From Casuarina equisetifolia (taxonomy: Eukaryota; Streptophyta; Magnoliopsida; Fagales; Casuarinaceae): a DNA stretch of 64,000 bases. Positions 52,270 to 63,920 of this stretch are shown here, in pieces. Location: assembly GCA_028551475.1 (NCBI GenBank), contig CM052356.1:3358001-3422000 (forward strand), read 5' to 3'. The number at the start of each line of letters is the position of its first letter. Position 1 is the stretch's first letter. A program made the translations under genes and the position numbers. The notes beneath the pieces are model-generated. The model searched no databases, had not been told where the DNA came from, and saw only the letters and a program-made list of their open reading frames with translations.

Positions 52270-53310
52270 GATAAAATCTTCCCAAAAATCTTTCTGCCCT
52301 GATCAATTGTGGACACAGTGCTACAAAAAGCAATTCCATGGACACAAATTAGCAAAAGCAGTTCAAATGGTGACAAGATGTAGTTAGTGGGCCAGCATAT
52401 CAAGAATGCAAGGGTGAATACCTCGCTTGAGATAGCTCAAGGCCACACCAACTATAGAAAGAAAAGAAATTGTTCTGATCAATGGTTCGAACCTATACAT
52501 ATTTTATAAAGGCTATCCTTAATAGTATGCTGAGCAAGCAAGTAATCCTAACAACGAGAGCGCATTTATCTAACTCTCCATGCAATTGCGTAAAAAATAA
52601 ATATCCATGGGCGCGTATACAAGAAACCTATAAGATCACGAAGGCTGGTATGTAAAAAACCAAATTACTCGTCTAAACAAAGAAACACCGCCAAACTCGA
52701 GGAACAAGCAATCTATTGGTCATATAAGACCTCCCCAAAATTTTCAAAAGTGCAGTCAGAAAACCCATCGTAATCCTGAATTTTAAGGCCTGCTGTCTCG
52801 TGGAATAAAGCGATTTAAAATGCAGAATTAGAAGAGATAGCAGTTTAGTTCTCTAGCAGTAGTGTGACCCGAGATTTAAGAGCTTACTTTTTCTCGCCAT
52901 TTTCCTCTGACCACGATTATTAGGCCGACATCAAAAGGAAAAATAGCTAAACACTTGGCACTCATAACTTCTTCTCTTCCCAACACTTTCTACAATTCCT
53001 TTCCTCGGCCGAGTTTAATTTCTTTCTTTAGTTAAAAAGAAAAACCAGAAGACAATATCGTTACGCGAAATTGAGCTTTCTTGTCAGAAACCAAACAGAT
53101 GACAATCCAACACCAAAAAATATATAAATAAAAGCCATATTTGTCTCGCATTGCAACTCTCACAGATCAGATCCGCACGAAACGCCAAATGTAGCTGACG
53201 CTAGGGCGGAATGTAGCTGAAAAGTACGAACCTGAGAGTTCAGAAAGCTGCAAAACGCGTATGAGATCTCCAGAAACCAGAAATTGCCGCGCTCCGAGAT
53301 CGGCGACACA
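52270..53310 (-). other. Kinesin 5' leader region
   Basis: Upstream of the kinesin start there is no coding exon. The leader probably contains at least one noncoding exon and intron, since GC-richer leader-like sequence with many CG dinucleotides appears at about 53210-53430. Promoter elements could not be assigned with confidence. Confidence 0.4.
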
Positions 53311-54126
53311 TACACTCGCATAGGGCGCCTATACGATGCGCATATGATCCGTCGCCGAAACGGAGCCGAAATCGCCGAAATTCAGGCCCGAGATTCCAGA
53401 GAGCGACAGCGAGAAGAAAGGAGACAGTACAGAGGATTTTTGATTTTTGCTTTTTTTAGTTTTTTTTTTTCCTGCTTGTTGGATACGTTGGGAAATGTGG
53501 GAGTGAAATGGAAAAAGATTTTATCGCTTTTTCTTTTTCGTTATATTTTGAAATAAGGGGTTCCAACTTTTGCTTAATTGCAGTTTCGGGCCTCCCCTCG
53601 TTTTGGAGTGTGCGTTCCCGCCTTGTACTTTTTGTCTTCTTCTAGAACTTCCTAGCGTTTGAAATTAGCGACAAACCAAACGAATACGCCCAGCTCGTTG
53701 AGGTATTCCCACGCGCCGAGAGGCCACATTCCGGATAAAAAAAATTAAATTGGTAATTTTATTATACGTACCCAATTATAATCAAGGTAACATTTCATTC
53801 TCTAGGCGATAAGTCCAGTGAAAGATTAAAATAAAATAAGAAAAATAAAAAACAATATATTATCTTTAATAATTATCAAATTACATCTGTGGTTAATAAG
53901 CACCCATCTTCTAATATAAATGCATCAATCATTTTAAACAAAATTTTATATTTTTAAAAGATTGTGACTCCTCGATTGATAAAAGTATAAAACTTATAAA
54001 TTATACTGTATATTTTCTGTCCTGACTTTCCTTATCCCAAAGTAATCCATAATTATAGGATCACCGCCAATTACAACACATCTAGTCGTGATATCCCTGC
54101 CTTATTTCCCAAATAAGCAAGGTAAG

Positions 54127-54216
54127 ATTGATTTATTCCATAGTGTGGCAATGGATTCGTAATCAATGGATATTGATTTATTCCATAGTGTGGCAATGGA
54201 TTCGTAATCAATGGAA
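54127..54216 (+). repeat. 45-bp tandem duplication
   Basis: Two copies, 54127-54171 and 54172-54216, containing CCATAGTGTGGCAATGGATT; they are identical or nearly so, indicating a recent event. Confidence 0.93.
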
Positions 54217-55020
54217 TGAAAAGAATTTAAATAACAAAGCAAATGCTAAAATCATTCACATCTATGCTTGTGTTTTTTGGTCTTCTATAAAGAATCAAAA
54301 AATTCAAACCACTCGAAACATATACCACCTAACTTTGAAGAAGGTGATTTTACCTTTTAGCAAAAAGGTACTTTAATCACAGGTCTCTATATATTATACA
54401 AGTTTTCATCATAGGATAACGACTGAAGAAGCCACGACTTCTTCAAACTTTCGAAGGGTGGGGGAGGGAATAGGTGGGGAGAGAGCATCCAATCCACACT
54501 TGTAACCTTTTGAATAGTGTGTTTATTAAAAGTGGCATTCAAGGGACAGCAAAAGCCAATCTCCTTAGTTAACAAAGGATGCCTTCCTAGAGGTTCCATT
54601 ATCTTTCCTAAAACTTACTTTTAACGAACATGTACAACTTCAAATATAAAGCATACAATAGATCTACATTTTGGTAATACAAGACATAAACCAATTTCAA
54701 CATGCCCGATAGTTTTGCATAAAAGGATACATTGAGTTATTGATGATAAATTGCTGTTAAAGATTGCCGTGTTCAAGGGATAGTTACGTGCAGTCACATC
54801 GAACAAAATAGTTGACTCGATAGGAGATTTAGACATGTTTAGTTGTGTCACGGGTACAAGAACCTTGAAGATCATATTGAATTGGTGCCCAAATTAGACA
54901 AAAGTCGTTAATCTATGCGAAGTTTTAAAGGATCATTAGTTATTAGATAAATAGTTTTTAATTCAACCTTTTTTTTTTCTTGCTTCAATGACCTTGCATT
55001 GTGTTAAAATTGTGTAAATG

Positions 55021-55325
55021 ACAAAAGTTTCACACTACAATTGTAATTTCTCATAGTTATGAAGCTTAAATAAATAAAATATTACTTTAACTCATAAATT
55101 AACTTTTATTTTGACATTTGGACCTTTTAATTTTATATCAAAACTTGCGTTAAATTTACTCCATCCTTTATGACATGGTCAATATCACTTGGTATGTAAG
55201 ACATATATACAAGATGAAAGTTTTATATTAGAATCATAATCTCTTGTGGTAAAACTTAAGTAATGAAAATGTCAATGAAACTCTTAATCTACTTTTTGAG
55301 TTGGCTTGTGAACCTTTTGACTAAA
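55021..55325 (+). mobile_element. Degraded TRIM-like element
   Basis: Two diverged direct repeats (about 55021-55140 and 55211-55325) surround a short middle containing CAATATCACTTGGTATGTAA. The same order of repeat, middle and repeat occurs at 33170-33472, so both are members of one dispersed family. The primer-binding site and target-site duplications are not clear. Confidence 0.45.
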
Positions 55326-55793
55326 ATGATTATAGTATATAGAAAATATTTCTATTGGTCAAGTGAAAATTAGTGCTGATATTTTCATGAATTTTAAAAA
55401 AGTTGTTTGAAAAACTTAATAAATATATTATAATCTTGTGTCGATATGAAAAACTATTCAATAATTATTTTGAGGGCCATAAATGTCAAAAAAACTGCAA
55501 CAATAAAACATTGTACTTTTAAAAAATCCGGACAACAAAATGGTGTTGTCATTAATGTTCAAGTCAAAACGCGTATGCGGTAAAATACATTTAATCCAAA
55601 ACCATGTGCTGTAAAATATATTAAATCTTTGATTCATGCTGTTTCGGGTTTCAAATAATGTGATTTATTTGATTATCTATGGGAAAGACAAAACCAGCCT
55701 CCAAACGTTGCCGTTTATGGTTCCCATAGATAATCAACAGAGTCATTAAAACAGGCAAGTATTTCCGACGGATTTCAAAGAGAAAAGTAGGCA

Positions 55794-55918
55794 GATTTTG
55801 CAATAATATACTAATACCTTCTATGTAGATAGCTATTAAGTTTTGCAATAATATACTAATACCTTTTATGTAGATAGTTTATTAAGATTTTGCAATAATA
55901 TACTAATACCTTTTGTAA
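55794..55918 (+). repeat. Three-unit tandem repeat upstream of TyrRS
   Basis: A unit of about 45 bp with the core TTTTGCAATAATATACTAAT occurs three times (the last one truncated), about 140 bases before the TyrRS start codon and so probably in the promoter. Confidence 0.9.
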
Positions 55919-56059
55919 TTTTGAAATGGGTTTAAAGGAATTCCGATCTGTCCGTCTATCCGTCGATCGTAAAGGAGCCGGGAGGAAAGCCAAAGCACAA
56001 AAGCCCTAGGGTCTCAGTCATATTCCCGAACAGCCACCGTTGCTTGCTCAGAAGCCGCC

Positions 56060-59000
56060 ATGGCGACCGGAGCACAGGACCAAAACGAAACGCCGCTTGA
56101 GGCCGCCATTCCGTCGCTCTCTGTTTCCGAATCCCAATCTCACGAACAACCCCCGGGCTCATCGAATCCAAGCAACCAGTTAGAATCCAAGCAAAATTTG
56201 CTTGATTGAATTTCTGGATGGCTATGGATACACGCAGAATCTGATTTTTTTTTTCTTTTCTTTTCTTTTTGGTGAACTTGTTGATGCAGGATGAGTTTAG
56301 AGGAGAGGTACCAGATCGTGAGGAGCGTGGGAGAGGAGTGTATTCTAGAGGAGGAACTGCGGAATCTGCTGGCGAAGAAGCCCGAACCTGTTTGCTATGA
56401 CGGTTTTGAGCCCTCTGGCCGAATGCATATTGCCCAGGTACAACTGCTTCTCTGTATGTGAAACGTTTCTCGAGTTATAATAGTTTCTATTCATGTGCTG
56501 TAATTCCTCTGTGCAGGCAACGGCATTGTTACGTAGACTTTAGTAGTTTCCTGAATAATTTGGGGCTTATGGTATCTAATTAGCTCGAGTTCAGGTGTTC
56601 CATAGTTAGACTGATAGATGGACATATCTTGTGTTTTGTTTCCCCCATGTTGTTTTTGTGGAGGAATGTGGTGTGTTAAGAATATGAAGTACAGGTAATG
56701 ACTTACCATTAGATTTTGACTCTTCCATTATAATGAAAGAATCAAAACAGTACAGATTGTATCATGTAATTAATTTTTTTTTCAATTTTTTTGTTTGTTA
56801 AATGAATTGTCATGGGGAAGTTTGTTTGGAACTCCTGGAATCTTAGGCGTGGAGTATTTTCGGTTGTGCATGTCTTATTTTCTAATATTCGGTATGTGTG
56901 CTTTCCTAACTTGCTTGGCAGGGAGTTTCGAAAACAATTAGTGTGAACAAGCTGACCTCTGCGGGATGCAGAGTGAAGATCTGGATTGCTGATTGGTTTG
57001 CCCAGCTAAACAACAAGATGGGAGGTGATTTGAAAAAAATTGAGACTGTGGGGCGCTACCTGATTGAGATTTGGAAAGCTGTTGGGATGGATCTGGAAGG
57101 AGGAAAAGTTGAATTTTTGTGGTCATCAAAGGAGATTAATTCAAGAGCACATGAGTACTGGCCTCTTGTTATGGATATAGCTCGTAGGAATAAGCTCCCT
57201 AGGATAATTAGGTAAAGGAATCGAATGATTTTCTTTTCAATGTACTGACTAGATATTGTTTTCAACATAGATTTTGTTGTCTGTTGTCACAGGTGTTGTC
57301 AAATTATGGGTCGAACTGAGCAAGAGGAGTTGACTGCAGCCCAAATACTCTACCCATGCATGCAATGTGCTGATATATTTTTCCTGAAGGTGCTTGCCTT
57401 TGGCTTTTATTTTGTAGATAGACTGTTTTGTGGCCTTGCTTGACTTGGGTTGAGATTGTACCTTCATTTCCACATCTGGATACTGCAATGAAGTTCATAA
57501 AGATTTTTTCCTTCTATGTCATAAGGGACACAGTATGTAGATGATTCACCCCTATCATGTTGTGATGTCCTTTTAAGTTTGCATATGACGGTGTTTAAGT
57601 AGTGACGATCTTAAGGGTGGCCATAGAAATGCGGAGCTTTGTACTGACTTCTATTTATGATAACTAATATCATGTAATAATTTTAAGGATTCTAGGCAGA
57701 GACAGTTCTGTACTTTTTGCATATCAAAAGACAATGATTGCTGTTTGTAATGTGTAGCAGCATGATAGCAATTATGTTTCAATCTTAATTGGGAACTCTC
57801 TCACTTCAGTTAGTATAGGAAAGAGCAAATTCATCCGAGTATTAGATTTTCTGAAATTTATTCAGATGGTGAACACCATATTTGTGTAGAGGGGGTGGAA
57901 TCATCTCTAGTATGAATTTGATTCAGCCATTAGACCTTGTTGTGCACCTATTTTACCCTATCTCATCTTCTCATTTGTGACTCAATTCATCCTTACTCTC
58001 ACCCCTTTGGGGTTCTGGAATGTAAATTGTAATATCCGTGTAATGGTTATGTGATCTAACTATAAAGTGATCAGTTAAATTGAATTTTTTGAATTTGTTT
58101 TTTATGCATGTACTAGGAACTTAACTATTTCTAGCTGATTTACTAATTGTCTTGTGTGTGTCTACTTATAAAGTGATCAGTTAAATTGAATTTTTTGAAT
58201 TTGTTTTTGATGCATGTACTAGGAACTTAACTATTTCTAGCTGATTTGTTTGTTTGTTCTTGGGGCCAGGGGGTTGGGATTGAAAGAAAATCTGTGTTGA
58301 TTTTGAAGAATTGTGTCATCATTGAGTATATGAATTGTGTTATAAGTATTTATCTATATAGTGCATACTTGGGCATTCAGTGTTTGTTTGTTCTTGGGGC
58401 CAGGGGGTTGGGGTTGAAAGAAAATCTGTGTTGATTTTGAAGAATTGTGTCATCATTGAGTATATGAAATATTCTTTTTTTTCAAAATAGGCCGACATTT
58501 GCCAACTGGGAATGGATCAGAGGAAAGTGAATGTACTTGCAAGAGAATACTGTGATGATATCAAGAGGAAGAACAAGCCCATCATTTTGTCACACCGTAT
58601 CCTCTTAATTTCTTAAACTAGTTGTACCTTTTTTAAATGCTGTAATGTTTTATGTGTATAATGATGTGGTGTTTATAAGTTTTGCTTAATGGTCATTTAT
58701 AGACATGTTACCTGGTTTACAACAAGGACAGGAGAAGATGTCAAAAAGTGATCCATCTTCCTCCATTTATATGGAAGATGATGAGGTAAGGGTAGTAGAA
58801 ACAGTATCAACTTGCCATCATGTTGTTGCATTGCATCTGGTAGTCATAAAGAATATGGGTTTCTTTAAGTACCAAACCGGGGCTTTAACCTTTTCTGAAT
58901 GCTGTAGGCTGAAGTGAATTTGAAGATCAAGAAAGCTTACTGTCCTCCACAGATTGTGGAAAAGAATCCTTGCTTGGAGTATGTAAAATATCTTGTTTTA

Positions 59001-59991
59001 CCTTGGTTTAAGGAGTTCACAGTGGAACGCAGTGCAGAGAATGGTGGTCACAAGTAAGTTTTAGAGATCTTTCGATCACAGCTTTCTTTGTTTCATTTAC
59101 TTGATATTGGGATTTATGCTATTTTAAGGAACATAACCCTCACATCCTATCAAATGTTTCTTCCTTAATGTAGTTCATGTTCAGCAATTTTCCAGAGCCA
59201 ACTTTTCTTGATAACATGATTCCTTAAAGTTTTCTTTGATGCATTATATCCTTTGTCCACAGGACCTTCACAACCTTTGAAGAATTGGCTGCTGACTATG
59301 AAAGTGGGGGGCTACACCCAGCTGACCTTAAACCAGCTTTATCAAAGGCATTGAATAAGATATTGGAGGTAACATCTTTCTATCTATATTTAAATAGTTC
59401 TTCCCCAAGAAACTAATGCAACTACTTGATTAGAACAGTATGTAAAAAAGGATATTGCATTCTTTCAACCAATACCTGTCTTTTAGTAATGCTTAAGCGT
59501 TGATAACCGTAGTTTGATTAGGTCAATTCATCAATGACATTTTTTGAGTGACGGCGAGTGCAAGAACTTTATACTGTGTCATTTGTTAAATTTCCCATTG
59601 TAAACTATACAGTAGCTGTGCCACATGTTTATGGAGTGTTGGGAATGTTAGTTGTGGGATATTTTCTTTAGGGAACGACAAACTGATCTATCGGTACCAT
59701 TGCAATGTCTGCTCAAGGGAGGCCCGTTTTGGAGCAACAGTAATTCTGATATTTCTGAGAGCTAACTTCTTCTTCATTCGTTTCCTCCCTATTTGCAGCC
59801 GGTAAGAGAACACTTTAAGAAGGACAGCAATGCAAAAGATCTATTGAAAAGGGTTAAGGTATGTAAATTCAACTCTAAACTTTCCTAGACAAATTATTTT
59901 GTTTGTTACTTTTTATTGCAATTATCTGATTTGGCTTTAAATGATGGACTTCTGGTGTCTGGTTTTGTAGGCTTACAGAGTGACAAGGTGA
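56060..59991 (+). CDS. Cytosolic tyrosyl-tRNA synthetase
   Basis: Ten exons join to 391 aa: 56060-56178, 56290-56437, 56922-57211, 57293-57389, 58491-58596, 58703-58785, 58908-59053, 59263-59368, 59799-59858, 59971-59991. The enzyme attaches tyrosine to tRNA-Tyr using ATP. The class I HIGH-type signature is PSGRMHIAQ (residues 81-89), and the second signature KMSKS is at 265-269 (in GQEKMSKSDPSSS). The segment VKIWIADWFAQLNNKMGGDL and the ending LLKRVKAYRVTR fit the eukaryotic/archaeal cytosolic type. There is no organellar transit peptide (the first 40 residues are acidic and Ser/Pro-rich) and no C-terminal EMAPII domain as in animals, normal for plants. Intron 5 has U12-type signals. Confidence 0.96.
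58061..58467 (+). repeat. Two nested tandem duplications in TyrRS intron 4
   Basis: First pair: about 58061-58143 and 58166-58248, sharing AAAGTGATCAGTTAAATTGA and GCATGTACTAGGAACTTAAC. Second pair: about 58247-58330 and 58379-58467, sharing TTCTTGGGGCCAGGGGGTTG and GAAGAATTGTGTCATCATTG. Both pairs are nearly identical internally, so they are young. They sit just before exon 5 and enlarge intron 4 to about 1.1 kb. Confidence 0.92.
58597..58702 (+). other. Probable U12-type GT-AG intron in TyrRS
   Basis: The donor is GTATCCTCTT, 8 of 9 to the U12 consensus RTATCCTTT. Upstream of the acceptor, TTGCTTAAT resembles TTCCTTRAY, with the branch A about 14 bases from the AG. There is no long pyrimidine tract before the acceptor (GGTCATTTATAG), again unlike a major-type intron. 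Joining gives LSHHMLPG, as expected for the family. Confidence 0.75.
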
Positions 59992-59994
59992 TGC

Positions 59995-61130
59995 GGAGTG
60001 GAGCCCTGAATTTTTGCTCCTTTTCAAATTGGTAGATGAAATCTCTGATATGTGGCAACAGGGTTAGTGATAACGACATAATACGATTTTAGTCCAACTG
60101 TATTCTTTTGAGTTGTAAACATCAACATGTTTTAGATATTTGTATTAAATTATGATCCAAATGTAGTGAATAGGGGCCATGCAAATCGTGGAATTCAGGG
60201 CCGTGTGAACAATTTTGTTTCAGATGCTGATCTGAAACACCTATTTCAATTGATTGAGTTTCAAAACCTCTTCGGAAACATGAGGGATTTTTTAACAAAT
60301 GTTAAGTTTTCCCTTTGAGAAACAGTTCATTAATGGTTCGCTCTCCCTAATTCTGATCAGCCCTCTGGGCATTATCAGCGTCCTCATCATCATTTTTCAC
60401 AATGATTTGTTGAATATTGGGTTTTACTTAGAACCTACGCAGAGCTCTTTTTTGAAGTCTTCTCCGAAAATTCATTTGTGAAAAGGGGATCACTTATTTT
60501 ACTTTAATTTCATTACAAGACTCTTTTTTAGCAATGTGAGATTGTTTTACATTGATTTTAACATGTTTTTCTGCTACAATGATTCAATCCAAATCATCAC
60601 TATGTAGTCATTAGTTTTCCAATAGAAACAATCTGGTAAACATAATACTAGATTTTTGAGATTTCATGCATACGTTTTTTGTTAAAATAAGTTAAAAGTT
60701 TAATTTAAAAGCTTATTTAAGAAATTGGACTAATTATTATATTTGAATTTCATTATAAGATTCTTTCTTAACAATGTGAGACTATTTTACATAAATTTTA
60801 ACACACTTCTTTATTGCAATAATTTGATTTGGATTATCTTGTAATGTCACTTTATTTTTAAAGTCTGGACTGGTATAGCAATGATTTGATTTGGATTATC
60901 TTGCAATGTCACTTTATTTTTAAAGTCTGGACTGGTATATGTGAAGTATTAAATTCTAATACTATGTTATAATGCCTAATTCTTCTACAAGAATTAACGT
61001 GCAAAATTCCAAGTACAAGAACTGGGCCCATTCTTCGTGGCCCAGGGAAGGGAGCAACAATCCTTGTTATTGAACCAGTTGCACCGAATAGAGAACGTAG
61101 TCAGTAGCACCAGATCATTTCCGCGGGGAA
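59995..61130. other. Spacer between TyrRS and the BORCS6-like gene
   Basis: The start is the TyrRS 3' untranslated region. About 60505-60605 and 60755-60845 are a diverged direct pair (each with AACAATGTGAGA-type and TTTTAACA phrases), perhaps another TRIM relic. A 62-bp tandem duplication follows at 60816-60939. No gene is supported. Confidence 0.5.
60816..60939 (+). repeat. 62-bp tandem duplication
   Basis: Units 60816-60877 and 60878-60939 share AATGTCACTTTATTTTTAAA and GTCTGGACTGGTATA and are almost identical. Confidence 0.92.
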
Positions 61131-63920
61131 ATGGAGGGAGGGGAGGAACAGCGACCTCAGGTGGGCAGTTACTCGGCCAACTCTGAAACCGTCGTCTCAG
61201 AGCCGGAACCAGCCGATCAACCGTCCACGTGCCCTGGATCCGGTTCCGTTTCGTCTCATGATGATCACACCGAGTCGAGACCTGCTCTGAACCAGACCGA
61301 GATCTTCCGAGCCCTCGAGGTCTTGGAGAGAGACTCCGTGGCAATTGGCGAGAGTTTTGCTTCTCTTTTCTCTTCACTTCGCTTAGCCCTCTGTGAGGTG
61401 TGGCTCGGATTTTTGCTTAATATCTTTCATTTTTCTTTGGTTTTAATTTCCGCTGAGGAACGGAGAAAATTGGGTGATGCTGAGGAAATTTGGGAAACAG
61501 AGGAAAACAAAAGAAAGTTTGGCCGAAGAGTCAAAATGTATGAGGTTGTTTTTGCGTTTTGAATGATAGGTTACCTCTTGTTTGGGAGTTCTTTTATTTC
61601 ATCTTCAATTTGGTTGCCGATAAGGTGAAGAACAATAATGGAAAATTGAATTAGCAGAGATACGTATTTCTGTGTAATTTATATTTAACTTTTAGGTTGC
61701 GAGAAAAGTGAAGATAAGAAAGAGAATTGAATTTTGGAACCTATGCGTTACTATGTTTTTCACCAACTAATGGTCTCAACGGCTAAATGAATATACTAGG
61801 CTCAGCTGAGTGATGCCTTTTCTTTCTGGTATGCAATAAATTATGAAATGATTTCATGTGTAGGTACAATTTGCCTTCTTTAATTAAAGTTCCTCCGCAA
61901 CCCGGCAGGGCATAATTTATTTTCAATCTTTCCTTACTATGCATTGTACACAGCGATGTGTGAATGAGTACTTTTTGCAGTTGAAAATGGCCATAGTTCT
62001 CTTAACCCTGTATCTGATGGAATAATTTCAATGTTGTAGGTTACTAGTACTTCAGTTGATCATATGCATTGTTTCAATGATGCTGCCGGCCGTCTTCAAG
62101 AATCTGGTAAAGTTATACAATACTCTCGATCTTAGCTAAAAAAACCTAACCCCATAATTATCAGTTTTAAAATTATAACCATGAGTGCTGATTGCACCAA
62201 TGGAACTTGTCTTCTGACTTCTTTTACCACTCTTGGTTGATGATTGGCGAATGGCAGCAAATATTAGATGTGAAAAGAAAGAAGAGAACCACAGATGTAG
62301 TTATTTCTGGATGAACTATATTTCCTAATGAGTTTGACTATCAACTTATTGGCACAATTTCTAATAGATCAAGATAGATTACTCGGAATGGATTCTCCCA
62401 CTTGCATGGGACTCTTTAGGTCGCTTAAAGAGTTTCTTTTTACATGCTTTATCTAAGACTCTATTGTCAGTGGAATTTTATTACATTGCCGTTTACTCAA
62501 ATATTAATTAACTAATTGTTTGTTTATCTGATTGCCTTCCGGAAATAAGCCAGATATTCATATCTCTAACCCTTTACCATGCAGTTCTTGATGCGGCAAC
62601 CAAAGGGAACCGTTACATCAATTCATGTCTAAGGTACTTTAAATGCCCATCATTTTCCACCTTTAGTTATGGATGCATTAGATATAAACATACATAAAGG
62701 CTCAAGTATGCCATCTGAGGATGTCTCTGAAGGTTTATGCCCATTTTTGAACCCTGATGTTAACATGTCTCTTCTGATATTCTTCATTTTCCGCATGTTA
62801 TGATTAAACGTTTTCTTAGTTATTGTAGTGCTGAGCTATGAAAGTTCCTAATATGAGCAGTGGAACTTAACTGTTCCTATTACGTTATAGTTGCAGCTTT
62901 CAATTTGAGAAGAGATTGAAACAGTTAGGTATTTTGATGCTATCATCTATATCAATTTACTCTAAAGAATTGTTGATCTTCATGGCTATAGCTGGTCATA
63001 GGGAGACTATTGAAGGATACATGTGTCTCATATTGAGCTTTGAACTTGAAGTTAGACATACAAGGGGCTACCATTTGAGAGAGATGTTTATATCTGTTCT
63101 AATTCTTTATAATGCCCAAGTTTTCACCTGGTCGTATGTTCTTACTGTGCTCAGTACTCTCCTCATTAGTGAATCTTAGCCACCAAATTAGCGATCTGTT
63201 GCTCTCAGTATCTTGCCCTCCACAAAATTTTGAAAGCTGTCCTTTTTTTGATATCTAGAATGAATACGGTATGTGATCTACTGTAAGTTGTGAAGCGTTG
63301 GTTTGCAATAATGGTGTGTCAGCACCCTTGTTTTAAGTGGCCCATCACAACCTTCTTAAAGAAGTTAGCCCCTTTTGGAGCGATGAACTGATGTGCAGAC
63401 CAATAATATGATTGCCGGTTCTGCTGTTCAAGCATCTAGTTCTTTGGCAACCCAATTTTTAGGTCGTTGCTTTTGCTTTTGCCTGTTATATTTGGCCTTT
63501 CTAACCTGATCTGGACCTTTTAACAGATTAAATGAGGAGATGAAGGGCGTAGATAACTTAGCTGCACAGCTGTATCCTTTTTGTTTATTTCTTTACCGTG
63601 TATTACATGTTAATTAGACTTATGCGCGTATTCTGCCCCTTGAAGTTGCTTATTCAAGGACCCAGCGACTCTCCCGCGTTTTTCTACTATGATGGGAGGG
63701 ACAAATAGTGGTATATATGACAGCAACCTTTTCAGTTAGACACCAAATGCTTTGATTATTCTTTTTTCTCTTTTTCGTTGCTTTTGTTGTTTCTTTACTC
63801 TTCTTTTTATTCCTTGTTTTCTCTTTGACTCTATTATGCTCGTGAAGAAAAAGCTTGAGGAGAAATGTAGATGCTTTAGACTCAGCCGTAAACAAGCTCC
63901 TCGTCTTCCATGAGGCTTGA
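61131..63920 (+). CDS. Small coiled-coil protein, BORCS6-like
   Basis: Five exons (61131-61397, 62040-62106, 62585-62633, 63527-63571, 63848-63920) join to 166 aa. Residues 1-60 are acidic, Ser/Pro-rich and probably disordered. Residues 65-166 form an amphipathic helical region, with FASLFSSLRLALCEVTSTSV, then VLDAATKGNRYINSCLRLNE, ending LKSLRRNVDALDSAVNKLLV. This pattern resembles the BLOC-1-related complex subunit 6 (BORCS6, once DUF2365) family, whose animal members act in BORC to position lysosomes through Arl8. The plant role is not established and the assignment is from memory of the family pattern. An acceptor 6 bases later in the last exon would give 164 aa. The last intron has U12-type signals. 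Confidence 0.75.
63572..63847 (+). other. Probable U12-type GT-AG intron in the BORCS6-like gene
   Basis: The donor GTATCCTTTT is a perfect U12 GT-type match. CTCTTTGAC (7 of 9 to TTCCTTRAC) lies near the acceptor, its branch A about 19 bases from the AG, which is at the far end of the usual range. The exon join keeps the heptad pattern of the coiled coil. Confidence 0.68.

Larger units (their letters stand above)
53310..56050. other. Spacer between kinesin and TyrRS (divergent genes)
   Basis: The two genes are transcribed away from each other. No gene is supported here. It holds a 45-bp tandem duplication (54127-54216), a TRIM-like pair (55021-55325) and a three-unit repeat (55794-55918). 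The last 130 bases are the TyrRS 5' leader. Confidence 0.5.
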
